64,000 nucleotides of DNA from Pseudomonas abieticivorans (GTDB lineage: Bacteria > Pseudomonadota > Gammaproteobacteria > Pseudomonadales > Pseudomonadaceae), in assembly GCF_023509015.1 (NCBI RefSeq), contig NZ_CP094975.1, positions 6,255,501 to 6,319,500 on the forward strand. Direction: 5' to 3'. Shown piece by piece: positions 55,940 to 64,000 of the stretch. The first letter of the stretch is position 1, and every line of letters starts with the position of its first letter. The position numbers and the translations under genes are program-made. The notes beneath the pieces were generated by a model, which did no database searches, had not been told where the DNA came from, and saw nothing but the letters and a program-made list of their open reading frames with translations.

Positions 55940-57007
55940 ATGGCGCTTACTGACCAGTCCACCGGCATTCGCAGCGGCGAAGAGCTTGATGCCAGCCTGA
56001 TCGACCCCTACCTCAAGGCCCATATTCCGGGGCTTACCGGCACCGCCAAAATCAGCCAGTTTCCCGGTGGCGCGTCCAACCTGACCTACCTGCTTGAATA
56101 CCCCGGCCAGGAATTGGTGTTGCGTCGCCCGCCGTTTGGCCACAAGGCCAAGTCTGCCCACGACATGGGCCGCGAGTTCCGCATCCTGAACCAGCTCAAG
56201 GAAGGCTTCCCGTATTGCCCCAAAGCCTACGTGCACTGCACCGACACCTCTGTGATCGGCGCCGAGTTCTATGTGATGGAGCGGGTCAACGGGATCATCC
56301 TGCGCTCCGAACTGCCGCCTGAACTGGGCCTGGATGCCGCGCGCACCGAGCAGCTGTGCAAAGGCTTCATCGACAAGTTCGTCGACTTGCACCAGGTCGA
56401 CTACAGCGCCTGCGGCCTGGCGGACCTGGGCCGCCCCGAAGGCTATGTGCAACGACAGATCAGCGGCTGGAGCGACCGCTACGAAAAGGCCCGCACCCCC
56501 GATGCGCCGGCCTGGACCGAGGTGATCGCCTGGCTCAACGCCAAGATGCCAGCCGACCACCCCACCTCCAGCATCGTGCACAACGACTATCGCTTCGACA
56601 ACGTGATCCTGGACCCGGCCAACCCGATGCAGATCATTGGCGTGCTGGACTGGGAACTGACCACCATTGGCGACCCGCTGATGGACCTGGGCAACACCCT
56701 GGCCTACTGGGTGCAAGCCGACGACCCGGCCCCCATGCAACTGATGCGCCGCCAGCCCAGCCACGCGCCCGGCATGCTCACGCGCCAGCAGTTCGTGGAC
56801 TACTATGCCGAACGCTCCGGCATCACCCTCGACAATTTCGATTTCTACTACACCTACGGCCTGTTCCGCCTGGCGGGCATCGTGCAGCAGATCTACTACC
56901 GTTTCTACCACGGGCAAACCCAGGACAAACGCTTCGCACAGTTCATCCACATGAACAAACTGCTGGAGCAAATGAGCCTGAACGTGATCCAACACTCCCC
57001 TCTCTGA
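55940..57007 (+). CDS. Phosphotransferase family protein (APH fold, ACAD10-like)
   Basis: The 355-residue protein has an aminoglycoside-phosphotransferase-like kinase fold with the catalytic loop VHNDYRFDNVILDP (about 210-223) and the metal-binding GVLDWELTTIGDPLMDLGN. It opens with FPGGASNLTYLLEYPGQELV, a glycine-rich nucleotide loop. Such proteins associate with acyl-CoA dehydrogenases and SDR enzymes and probably phosphorylate hydroxyacyl substrates. An SDR gene follows 24 bp later. Confidence 0.82.
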   Translation: MALTDQSTGIRSGEELDASLIDPYLKAHIPGLTGTAKISQFPGGASNLTYLLEYPGQELVLRRPPFGHKAKSAHDMGREFRILNQLKEGFPYCPKAYVHCTDTSVIGAEFYVMERVNGIILRSELPPELGLDAARTEQLCKGFIDKFVDLHQVDYSACGLADLGRPEGYVQRQISGWSDRYEKARTPDAPAWTEVIAWLNAKMPADHPTSSIVHNDYRFDNVILDPANPMQIIGVLDWELTTIGDPLMDLGNTLAYWVQADDPAPMQLMRRQPSHAPGMLTRQQFVDYYAERSGITLDNFDFYYTYGLFRLAGIVQQIYYRFYHGQTQDKRFAQFIHMNKLLEQMSLNVIQHSPL

Positions 57008-57031
57008 CCGCGACCACAACAAGGAAAAACC

Positions 57032-57799
57032 ATGGCCAAGACACAGTTGTTCGACCTCGACGGCAAGATCGCCTTCGTTTCCGGCGCCAGCCGCGGTATC
57101 GGTGAAGCCATCGCCAAGTTGTTGGCCCAACAGGGCGCCCACGTGATTGTGTCCAGCCGCAAGCTCGACGGCTGCCAGCACGTCGCCGACGCGATCATCG
57201 CAGACGGCGGCAAGGCCACGGCCATTGCGTGCCACATCGGTGAAATGGAGCAGATCAGCCAGGTGTTCGCCGGCATCCGCGAGCAGTTCGGCCGCCTGGA
57301 CATCCTGGTCAACAACGCCGCCACCAACCCGCAGTTCTGCAACGTATTGGACACCGACCTGGGCGCCTTCCAGAAGACCGTGGACGTGAACATCCGCGGC
57401 TACTTCTTCATGTCGGTGGAAGCCGGCAAGCTGATGCGCGAGCACGGCGGCGGCAGCATCATCAACGTGGCATCGATCAATGGCGTGTCGCCGGGCCACT
57501 TCCAGGGCATCTACTCGGTGACCAAGGCGGCGGTGATCAACATGACTAAGGTGTTTGCCAAGGAGTGCGCGCAATTCGGCATCCGCTGCAACGCGCTGCT
57601 ACCGGGCCTGACCGACACCAAGTTTGCCTCGGCGCTGGTCAAGAACGACACGATCCTCAAGACCGCCCTGGCGCAAATCCCGCTCAAGCGCGTGGCAGCG
57701 CCCAGCGAGATGGCGGGTACCGTGCTGTACCTGGCCAGCGATGCTTCCAGCTACACCACGGGCGTGGCCTTGAATGTGGATGGGGGGTTCCTGTCCTGA
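57032..57799 (+). CDS. Short-chain dehydrogenase/reductase
   Basis: The 255-residue classical SDR has the Gly motif SGASRGIGEAIA, NNAATNP, catalytic Ser in INVASINGVSPG, YSVTKAA (Tyr/Lys) and the C-terminal TGVALNVDGGFLS. It likely oxidises or reduces a hydroxyacyl or alcohol substrate together with the upstream phosphotransferase. Substrate unknown. Confidence 0.88.
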   Translation: MAKTQLFDLDGKIAFVSGASRGIGEAIAKLLAQQGAHVIVSSRKLDGCQHVADAIIADGGKATAIACHIGEMEQISQVFAGIREQFGRLDILVNNAATNPQFCNVLDTDLGAFQKTVDVNIRGYFFMSVEAGKLMREHGGGSIINVASINGVSPGHFQGIYSVTKAAVINMTKVFAKECAQFGIRCNALLPGLTDTKFASALVKNDTILKTALAQIPLKRVAAPSEMAGTVLYLASDASSYTTGVALNVDGGFLS

Positions 57800-57853
57800 T
57801 GGCATGAGCGGCATGAGGGTTGGGCAGAGGGCCAAGGCCAGCTACTATGTTCG

Positions 57854-58031
57854 CTAGGCTCTGTACGAAATGTGTTCCAGCGAAGGCTAGGCAAGGCGAA
57901 AACAGGCGAGGAAAGGACCGGGATCGCGCTCGACTTGACTGGTTGTCAATGAGCATTCCGATCGGACTCGCGCACGAGCCTGTTTTCAACGCAGCATGGC
58001 CGAGTTGGGATACATTTCGTACAGAGCCTAG
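57854..58031. mobile_element. MITE-like element with perfect 20-bp terminal inverted repeats
   Basis: CTAGGCTCTGTACGAAATGT at 57,854-57,873 has an exact reverse complement at 58,012-58,031. The ~178-bp element has no ORF and contains further inner inverted sequence (AACAGGCGAG/CTCGCGCACGAGCCTGTT-like). A direct 14-bp copy of the tip, CTAGGCTCTGTACG, follows at 58,028-58,041. The outer CTAG fits a YTAR target as used by IS5-group transposases, but the family is inferred. Confidence 0.65.
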
Positions 58032-58060
58032 GCTCTGTACGCCAAGGACGCCCAATCACC

Positions 58061-59578
58061 ATGCCGCTCACTCCCCGCCCTGCTCGCTCCCGTCACCTGC
58101 TGCCTTGGCTGGTAGGCGCATTGCCCATCGTGCTGGGCCTGCTGTTGCTCTACTGGCAGGCCGAACTGGCACTGCAACACCAGGCCCGGCAAACCGCCGA
58201 ACGCGCCCTGGCCCAGTTCGAACTGATGCTCGACAACGTCGCCCAGGCCGCCGATGAACTGCTGCCGCTGGCCGGCCAGCCGTGCTCGCTGGTGGAACTG
58301 ACCCTGCGCGACCAGGTCACCCGCCGGCCGTTCGTGCGTTCCACCAACCTGGCGTTCGCGCGCAACATCTATTGCAGTTCACTGTTCGGCCACGTCAGCG
58401 AAACCCTCAACCCTGCCGACTATGTCGACGGCCGCCTCTGGTTGATGGATGGCAACCCGGTGACGCCGGGGCAAGCGTTGCTGGTCTATCGCCAGGCTGA
58501 CGGCAACCAGGGCGCCCTGGCCGCCCTGGACGGCTTCCACCTGGGCAACGCGCTGCGCATGCTCGGCCCCGACAGCCACCTGCGCCTGCAAGTAGGCCCA
58601 GCGTGGCTGTCCGATGACGGCAAGGTGCACGGCGGCGACGCACCGACCTACCCAGTGGTGCCTACCCGCATTGAATCCAGCCGCTACCCCATCAGCCTGG
58701 TCAGCGGCTTCGACAGCGGCGCTACCTGGCGCTGGATGACCGCACAATACCCGGTATTGTTTGGCCTGCTGGTGTTCTTGGGCATCCTGGCAGGCGCCGT
58801 GTGCCGTTGGCTGATGTCGCGCGTACGTTCGCCTCTGGCCGAGCTGCAGCGGGCGCTGGCGGCCGAAGAGTTCGTGCCTTATTACCAGCCGCTGGTGCAT
58901 GCCGACAGCGGGCTTTACGCCGGCGTCGAGGTATTGATGCGCTGGCAACACCCACAAGCAGGCCTGGTTCGCCCGGACCTGTTCATCCCCATTGCCGAAG
59001 ACAGCGGGTTGATCGTGCCCATGACCCAGTTGCTGCTGCGCCGGGCCGCCCTGGAACTTGCGCCACTGGCCAGCCGCATGGGCCAGGGCTTTCACGTGGG
59101 TTTCAACCTGACCGCCGAGCACTGCCGCCAGCCAACCCTGTTAAACGACTGCCAGGCCTTTTTGGCAGCGTTTGCCCCCGGCCAAGTCAAATTGGTGCTG
59201 GAGCTGACCGAGCGCACCCTGGTCGAACCGACCCCAGCCATCTTGGCGCTGTTCGCACAACTGCGGGCGTTGGGGGTGATGATCGCCATCGACGACTTCG
59301 GCACCGGGCACTCCAGCCTGAGTTACCTGCGCCAGTTCCAGGTGGATTTTCTGAAGATCGATCAAAGCTTCGTGGCTATGATCGGTAAGGACGCCCTGTC
59401 ACTGCATATCCTGGACAGCATCATCGAGCTGTCGGCCAAGCTTGACTTGCAAGTGGTGGCCGAGGGCGTGGAAAACGAAGAGCAGCGCACCTACCTGGCG
59501 CAGCACCAGGTCGACTTTTTGCAGGGGTACCTGTTTGCGCGGCCCATGCCCCTGGCAGAATTGGCTAATTGCCTGTAG
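58061..59578 (+). CDS. CSS-motif EAL c-di-GMP phosphodiesterase
   Basis: The 505-residue protein has two membrane helices (about 11-30 and 230-250) around a periplasmic CSS-type domain (PCSLVELTLRDQVTRRPFVR, then YCSSLFG). The C-terminal EAL domain (about 265-500) has EVLMRW as its EAL motif, metal-site IDDFGTGHSSLSYL and a late FLQGYLFARPMP. The enzyme hydrolyses c-di-GMP. CSS domains respond to disulfide state through periplasmic Dsb components. It begins 19 bp after the MITE's repeated tip. Confidence 0.88.
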   Translation: MPLTPRPARSRHLLPWLVGALPIVLGLLLLYWQAELALQHQARQTAERALAQFELMLDNVAQAADELLPLAGQPCSLVELTLRDQVTRRPFVRSTNLAFARNIYCSSLFGHVSETLNPADYVDGRLWLMDGNPVTPGQALLVYRQADGNQGALAALDGFHLGNALRMLGPDSHLRLQVGPAWLSDDGKVHGGDAPTYPVVPTRIESSRYPISLVSGFDSGATWRWMTAQYPVLFGLLVFLGILAGAVCRWLMSRVRSPLAELQRALAAEEFVPYYQPLVHADSGLYAGVEVLMRWQHPQAGLVRPDLFIPIAEDSGLIVPMTQLLLRRAALELAPLASRMGQGFHVGFNLTAEHCRQPTLLNDCQAFLAAFAPGQVKLVLELTERTLVEPTPAILALFAQLRALGVMIAIDDFGTGHSSLSYLRQFQVDFLKIDQSFVAMIGKDALSLHILDSIIELSAKLDLQVVAEGVENEEQRTYLAQHQVDFLQGYLFARPMPLAELANCL

Positions 59579-59797
59579 CAGCGGCGATCCGGCGCCCCGG
59601 TTTATCCGCGAAAAAAAACGCCGCATGACTCCTGAAGAGACGCGGCGTTCTTTTCGCGGATAAATCCGCTCCTACAGGGTGGGGTGCGTGTGTAGGAGCG
59701 GCGATCCGGCGCCCCGGTTTATCCGCGAAAGAAACACCGCGTGACTCCTAAAGAAACGCAGCGCTCTTTTCGCGGATAGAAACCCGCGCGTACGGGG
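59577..59797. repeat. Two tandem REPINs
   Basis: The unit (T)AG(C/G)AGCGGCGATCCGGCGC with GGTTTATCCGCGAAA and an inverted CGCGGATA half occurs twice with a ~116-bp period. A 28-bp stretch is nearly identical between the copies. The element fills the gap between the EAL and aldehyde dehydrogenase genes. Confidence 0.75.
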
Positions 59798-61228
59798 TTA
59801 GCCCAGGTGGGTCACCAATTTGGTGTTCAGGTAAGCCTCGATCGCCTCGGTGCCGCCTTCGGAGCCGTAGCCCGAATCCTTGATCCCGCCAAACGGAATC
59901 TCTGGCAAACCAATGCCCATGTGGTTGATCGACAACATCCCAGCTTCCACCCGATCGCTCAGTGCCTGGGCGGTTTTCGACGAGGCGGTAAAGGCATACG
60001 ATGCCAAGCCGAACGGCAGTCGGTTGGCCTCCTCGATGGCTTCGTCCAGGGTGTCGAACGGCACGATCAACGCCACCGGGCCGAACGGTTCCTCGTTCAT
60101 CAGGCGCATCTCGCGGGTCAAGCCGCTGATCACCGTGGGCTCGAAGAAGTAGCCGGGGCCAGCAAGGCCCTTGCCTCCGATGTGCACCGTGGCGCCGTGG
60201 GTGCGTGCATCGTTGACCAGGGACTCGAGCGCCGGCACGCGGCGGTCATTGGCCAGCGGGCCCATGGTGGTGCCCTCCTCCAGGCCATTGCCCACCTTGA
60301 TCTTCTTGGCCTGGGCGACGAAACGCTCCAGGAACGGTTCGAACACGCTGCGCTGTACCAGCAAACGCGTCGGTGACACGCACACCTGCCCGGCATTGCG
60401 GAACTTGGAAGCCACCAGCAGTTGCACGGCCTTGTCCAGGTCCGCGTCGTCGAACACCAGGGCCGGGGCATGCCCGCCCAACTCCATGGTGGCACGCTTC
60501 ATGTGCTGGCCGGCCAGGGCCGCCAGTTGCTTGCCCACCGGCGTGCTGCCGGTAAAGGTGATCTTGCGGATCGACGGATGCGGGATCAGGTAGCTGGACA
60601 CCTGCGCGGGGTCGCCGTACACCAGGCCAATCACACCGGCAGGCACGCCGGCGTCGGCGAATGCGCGCACCAGTTCGGCTGGCGATGCCGGGGTTTCTTC
60701 CGGGGCCTTGATGATGATCGAGCAGCCGGCCGCCAGTGCCGAGGACAGCTTGCGCACCACCTGGTTGATCGGGAAGTTCCACGGTGTGAACGCCGCCACC
60801 GGGCCCACCGGTTCGGCGATCACGCGCTGTTCGATGCCTTGGCCACGCGATGGCACGATGCGCCCGTAGCTGCGCCGGCCTTCTTCGGCCAGCCAGTCGA
60901 TGATATCGGCCGCCGCCAGGGTTTCTGCGCGCGACTCGGCCAGTGGCTTGCCTTGTTCTTGAGTCATCAGGGTGGCGATGTTTTCAACGCGATCACGCAT
61001 CAACTGGGCGGCCTTGCGCATGACCTTGTAGCGGTCGAAGGCACTGACGGCGCGCCAGGTCTTGAAGCCTTTGTCAGCAGCGGCGAGCGCCTGGTCCAGG
61101 TCGGCAATACCGGCGTGGGCAACGCTACCCAGGGTCTGGCCAGTGGCCGGGTCGATCACCGGCAAACTGCGGCCGTCCTGGCTAGGGCGCCATTGACCGT
61201 CGATATACAGCTGAACTTCAGGGTACAT
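59798..61228 (-). CDS. NAD(P)-dependent aldehyde dehydrogenase, succinate-semialdehyde/2-oxoglutarate-semialdehyde type
   Basis: The 476-residue ALDH has catalytic Glu in [14 protein letters not shown] (about 250) and Cys in [13 protein letters not shown] (about 285), [12 protein letters not shown] and the [15 protein letters not shown] ending of the GabD/SSADH group. It could serve succinate semialdehyde or 2-oxoglutarate semialdehyde (the last step of hydroxyproline use), but it is 55 kb from the lhp genes. The ATG at 61228 follows AGGAGA. It is flanked by REPINs. Confidence 0.82.
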   Translation of the reverse strand: MYPEVQLYIDGQWRPSQDGRSLPVIDPATGQTLGSVAHAGIADLDQALAAADKGFKTWRAVSAFDRYKVMRKAAQLMRDRVENIATLMTQEQGKPLAESRAETLAAADIIDWLAEEGRRSYGRIVPSRGQGIEQRVIAEPVGPVAAFTPWNFPINQVVRKLSSALAAGCSIIIKAPEETPASPAELVRAFADAGVPAGVIGLVYGDPAQVSSYLIPHPSIRKITFTGSTPVGKQLAALAGQHMKRATMELGGHAPALVFDDADLDKAVQLLVASKFRNAGQVCVSPTRLLVQRSVFEPFLERFVAQAKKIKVGNGLEEGTTMGPLANDRRVPALESLVNDARTHGATVHIGGKGLAGPGYFFEPTVISGLTREMRLMNEEPFGPVALIVPFDTLDEAIEEANRLPFGLASYAFTASSKTAQALSDRVEAGMLSINHMGIGLPEIPFGGIKDSGYGSEGGTEAIEAYLNTKLVTHLG

Positions 61229-61453
61229 AAGCTTCTCCTGTTGCGGCCGAACGCGTGTCGGCGCGGTTTGACGTCATGCCTTTGGATATTGAGCCCTTGA
61301 GCCAGAAAACAAGGGCTGGCCGATAAACCTGGGCGTTTTTTTCCGGCGACCGTGGGTTTGTAGCATAAATTTACCCAACCCTTACCTCCCCGTACCCCAC
61401 GGCGCCGGGGCTTTGGGCATACTTCAACATTTGCCTGCAGGGTTGTCGTTGCC

Positions 61454-62611
61454 ATGTCATTAATGCCTGTTTTCCCTTCCCGTTTGCTTCGCCCACTGCT
61501 GTTGGGGGTTGCCTTGGCGAGCCTGGCCGCCTGTTCCAGCGACCCCGACAAAGACGCGCCGACCTTCGTCTCGGTGCAGGACTACCTCAAGACCGCCTAC
61601 CAGCCCACCCAACACTTTACCTTCGACGGCTCCAGCACCCGCTGGGCCTGGGGCACGCACCAGGTCGACGTGTCGTTGCTGGTACCCAGCGGCCAGAAGA
61701 ACCTGCCCGTGATCCTCTACCTGCCAGGCCTGGGTGAAGGCGTGGACGACGGCGTGCTGTGGCGCCAAAGCTGGGCCGACGCCGGCTACGCGGTGCTGAC
61801 GGTACAGGCCCTGCGTGACGATCATTCCATCTATGATTCGGCCGACGCCCAGGCCGGGGCGTTTCGCATGATCGCCGCCAAGGCGTTTGACCCGGCGGCG
61901 CTGAACGAACGCGTGGTCGAGGTGGATCGGGTGTTGACCGAAGTACGCCGTCGCGGCAAGGCCGGGGAAGCCGGTTACAACGCCCTGGACCTGGACCGCC
62001 TGGTGGTGGCCGGCTACGACCTGGGCGCCCAGACCGCCGCAGCCCTGGCCGGCGAGCACGCACCGGACAAAGCCCGCGCCGTCACCTGGAAGCCCCAAGC
62101 GGCAATTTTGCTGAGCCCCTATGTACCGGGCGGGGCCGACCCTGCGCGCTTTGCGCAGATCGACACACCGCTGCTGAGCGTGACCGGGCCACAGGATGAA
62201 GACACCTTCAGCTGGGTGGCCACGGCGCGCCAACGCCTGGCGCTGTACCAGAACCTCAGCGTGCCTGGCAGCTATCAGTTGACCCTGGATGAGGCGAACC
62301 ACAAAGGCCTGTCAGGCACGATTGCCAAGGCTGAAGGCGGCAAGGGCAGCAAGCCTGAGCGACCCAAGGGCGATGGCCCGCAAGGGGGCGGCCCCGGTGG
62401 CCCCGGTGGCGAGGGGGGCGAGCGCCACCGCGACAAAACTGACAAGGCACCCACCGAACCAATGTTCGACCGCCGCCAGGCCGCCAGCGTCGCGGCCGTG
62501 AGCACCGCCTTCCTCGACGCCACGGTCAAGCACTCGGCACCAGCGCAGCAGTGGCTGACGCAACAGGCACCGCAGTGGTTGGGGACGGATAATCGCTTGG
62601 TGCATAAATAA
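61454..62611 (+). CDS. Lipoprotein with alpha/beta-hydrolase fold and Gly/Pro/Lys-rich insert
   Basis: The 385-residue protein has a lipoprotein signal (SLAAC, Cys27) and a dienelactone-hydrolase-like alpha/beta fold: LPVILYLPGLGEG, YAVLTVQALRDDHS. At the nucleophile elbow it has Asp189 in AGYDLGAQ instead of Ser or Cys. A low-complexity stretch (about 300-335, KGSKPERPKGDGPQGGGPGG-type) is inserted before the C-terminus. It is probably anchored in the outer or inner membrane. Substrate unknown; an Asp nucleophile would be unusual for a secreted lipoprotein of this family. Confidence 0.7.
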   Translation: MSLMPVFPSRLLRPLLLGVALASLAACSSDPDKDAPTFVSVQDYLKTAYQPTQHFTFDGSSTRWAWGTHQVDVSLLVPSGQKNLPVILYLPGLGEGVDDGVLWRQSWADAGYAVLTVQALRDDHSIYDSADAQAGAFRMIAAKAFDPAALNERVVEVDRVLTEVRRRGKAGEAGYNALDLDRLVVAGYDLGAQTAAALAGEHAPDKARAVTWKPQAAILLSPYVPGGADPARFAQIDTPLLSVTGPQDEDTFSWVATARQRLALYQNLSVPGSYQLTLDEANHKGLSGTIAKAEGGKGSKPERPKGDGPQGGGPGGPGGEGGERHRDKTDKAPTEPMFDRRQAASVAAVSTAFLDATVKHSAPAQQWLTQQAPQWLGTDNRLVHK

Positions 62612-62626
62612 CCCGCGACACCGCGA

Positions 62627-62935
62627 TCAGCGCCGGCGGCGGTACACGCGCCGGTGCAACTGCGCGATGGCCGCGCACGGCACGATCACGCCCAGCAGTA
62701 TCTGGGCCCAGAATAGCAACGTGGAATCGTAGACGCCCATCAAGTCGCCCGTCAGCAACACGGCAAAGGCCGGTATGCCCACGCCAGGGATCATCAGCGG
62801 GTGAAAGCGCAACAGCTTGAAATAAGCGCCCACCGGGCTGAACACGCACAAAAGCCACAGGTAGGTCCAGGCAACGATCATCACCATGTACAGGCCAAGG
62901 TGCAGCAGATCGCCAAACAACCCATTCCCGTGCAT
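62627..62935 (-). CDS. Small inner-membrane protein of unknown function
   Basis: The 102-residue protein has three hydrophobic segments (about 8-30, 42-60, 72-92) and a basic tail (QLHRRVYRRRR). The ATG at 62935 starts it; no distinct motif is seen. It converges with the lipoprotein gene. The family is not recognised. Confidence 0.6.
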   Translation of the reverse strand: MHGNGLFGDLLHLGLYMVMIVAWTYLWLLCVFSPVGAYFKLLRFHPLMIPGVGIPAFAVLLTGDLMGVYDSTLLFWAQILLGVIVPCAAIAQLHRRVYRRRR

Positions 62936-63064
62936 TTCAACCTCCCTGGTTTCTGACTGGGCCGTATCCCTGTAACCTCAAGTATTACTCTATTTGCGTG
63001 GTATTCAAAGCATAAACAAGGGCTTATGGCGCAGCATCACGTCAAAAGCCCGATGTTCGCGCAT

Positions 63065-63286
63065 TTATTGATGCACGTTCTGTACCGCCAGCCCCTCACG
63101 GGCCGCCTCGACCGCAGCCTTGTGGCTGGCGACCTGGGTATCGGCGTGCTCCTGATTGTAATCGGTCATGGCCAGGGTGCGCGCCGCGTTCATGTTCGAC
63201 ACCACGCGGTCGCCGCCATCACTGGCCATCGCTGCCACGGAGCCGGTCATCAGTGTTGCCATCAACAGTGCATTAAGCGCTTTCAT
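63065..63286 (-). CDS. Small secreted protein
   Basis: The 73-residue protein has a signal peptide (LNALLMATLMTGSVAAMA, cleaved near 21) followed by SDGGDRVVSNMNAARTLAMT and an Ala/His-rich helix. The ATG at 63286 is preferred, with GGAG ten bases upstream; the open frame extends to 63373 with an atypical leader. The SDGGDR start of the mature part recalls the AQDGSDR units of the 42.4-kb protein, though this may be chance. Function unknown. Confidence 0.55.
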   Translation of the reverse strand: MKALNALLMATLMTGSVAAMASDGGDRVVSNMNAARTLAMTDYNQEHADTQVASHKAAVEAAREGLAVQNVHQ

Positions 63287-63597
63287 ATATAAGTACTCCA
63301 TCGCATTCAAATAAGTTCCCGCTGGTATAACGGGCAGAGCGTTGTGCTCTGGGCTCAGTTTGCTACAGCCCATCTGACCCGCACTTCGTCAACTGATGAA
63401 CTTTTTGACACACACATTTGCTTTGCCATTCATGTTCTAAAATGCACGATGCCACTCGCAATGAACCTGCAAATTTTTCACATCGTTTTCACCGCTCACC
63501 CACCAGCCCTGCCCTACATTGCCCGCCATGAAGTTCATACGTCTCGACACTTGCCTTGCAGTCTTTGAGACACACTCGCTATTACAAGGATTTCAAC
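63287..63597. other. Intergenic stretch without a gene
   Basis: This 311-bp gap between the small secreted protein gene and the last gene is AT-richer than its neighbours. Short open frames in it are not supported by codon use or a ribosome-binding site. A TTTTTCACATCGTTTTCAC segment near 63,474-63,491 is a possible regulatory site but is not assigned. Confidence 0.5.
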
Positions 63598-64000
63598 ATG
63601 GGCACCCCTCGAGACGAACCAGGCGCAGCCACTGCGCGACCCTCGCCCGCCTACGGCATGTTCAGAAAAGTCGCACTGTTTTCCATGGCCATCCTGGTAC
63701 CGGTACTGGTCACCGGCTTTGTCGCCTGGCCACGCTCCCCCGTGGATCTGGGCAAAGCCGACAACATGCAAAGCTCTGGCCTGTATGCCGCCTGGGCCGC
63801 TGGCGAGGTGGCGGTCCTGGTGCGCCATGCCGAGCGCTGCGACCGTTCCAGCAACCCGTGCCTGGACGACAAGAACGGCATCACCGAGGTTGGCCGGCAG
63901 GTTTCCCAGCAGGTGGGCCAAGCATTCGCCACACTGGGCCTTGGTAATACCGACCTGATCACCAGCCCCCTGGTGCGCACCGTGCAAACCGCCCAATACA
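63598..64000 (+). CDS. Membrane-anchored histidine phosphatase (5' part; runs off the right edge)
   Basis: The plus strand is open from ATG 63598 to the window edge (134 residues, no stop). It has a membrane segment at about 24-43 (KVALFSMAILVPVLVTGFVA) and then the phosphohistidine motif VLVRHAERCDRSSNPC, with a second region near TSPLVRTVQTAQ. It resembles Ais/PmrG-type lipopolysaccharide heptose phosphatases, with Cys residues beside the RHAE motif. AAGGA lies eight bases before the ATG. The C-terminal part is outside the window. Confidence 0.8.
   Translation, partial: MGTPRDEPGAATARPSPAYGMFRKVALFSMAILVPVLVTGFVAWPRSPVDLGKADNMQSSGLYAAWAAGEVAVLVRHAERCDRSSNPCLDDKNGITEVGRQVSQQVGQAFATLGLGNTDLITSPLVRTVQTAQY

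Noticed and set aside
55916..57574. 552-codon minus-strand frame over the phosphotransferase and SDR genes
   Set aside because: It is antisense to two enzymes with clear motifs and has no recognisable fold.

Overview
The window is a high-GC bacterial chromosome segment that I read as a Pseudomonas of the putida/fluorescens lineage. The evidence is the pseudomonad REP/REPIN repeats, an OprD-family porin, sfn and ant genes, an antABC set with its own AraC regulator, and a mandelate operon whose catalytic residues fall at the same positions as those known from P. putida. No rRNA, tRNA, CRISPR array, phage or intact transposon was seen. Most of the window is catabolic and transport accessory DNA.

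Layout. 0-5 kb: the start of an HpcH/HpaI aldolase gene behind LacI-type operator palindromes, then a trans-4-hydroxyproline pathway (AraC regulator, epimerase, deaminase, FAD dehydrogenase). 4.7-9.6 kb: LysR with a divergent haem-binding-like/DsbA-like pair, a GNAT enzyme, a small membrane protein, and a desaturase plus PhnD-like pair. 9.7-12.7 kb: an EhuBCDA-type ABC importer. 13-26.4 kb: an aromatic island with porin, MFS importer, LysR, mdlCBAD, and a convergent nitrilase/outer-membrane protein/amidase operon with a LuxR gene. Together these could take mandelonitrile or mandelamide through mandelate, benzoylformate and benzaldehyde to benzoate. 26.6-28 kb: a second aromatic-acid-type MFS transporter.

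28-36.6 kb: a seven-gene operon (sfnG, a degenerate adenylate-forming protein, five Liv-type ABC genes) faces an sfnB-type acyl-CoA dehydrogenase gene. Each side has a -24/-12 (sigma-54) promoter, so this looks like an organosulfur/sulfone scavenging unit. 36.8-41.9 kb: a serine hydrolase, then AntR and antABC (anthranilate to catechol) with tandem XylS-type half-sites. 42-44.6 kb: a LysR remnant, a gene for a secreted 12-residue tandem-repeat protein, and a large palindromic intergenic repeat family that recurs at 50.6-51.3 kb.

44.6-50.6 kb: an ABC half-transporter, AraC, a DMT exporter, SohB, a histidine phosphatase and an SCP2 protein. 51.4-55.7 kb: a Fur-boxed efeUOB iron-uptake operon with an extra EfeO-like gene. 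55.9-64 kb: a phosphotransferase and SDR, a MITE-like element, a CSS-EAL phosphodiesterase, tandem REPINs, an aldehyde dehydrogenase, a lipoprotein hydrolase, two small proteins and the start of a second histidine phosphatase gene.
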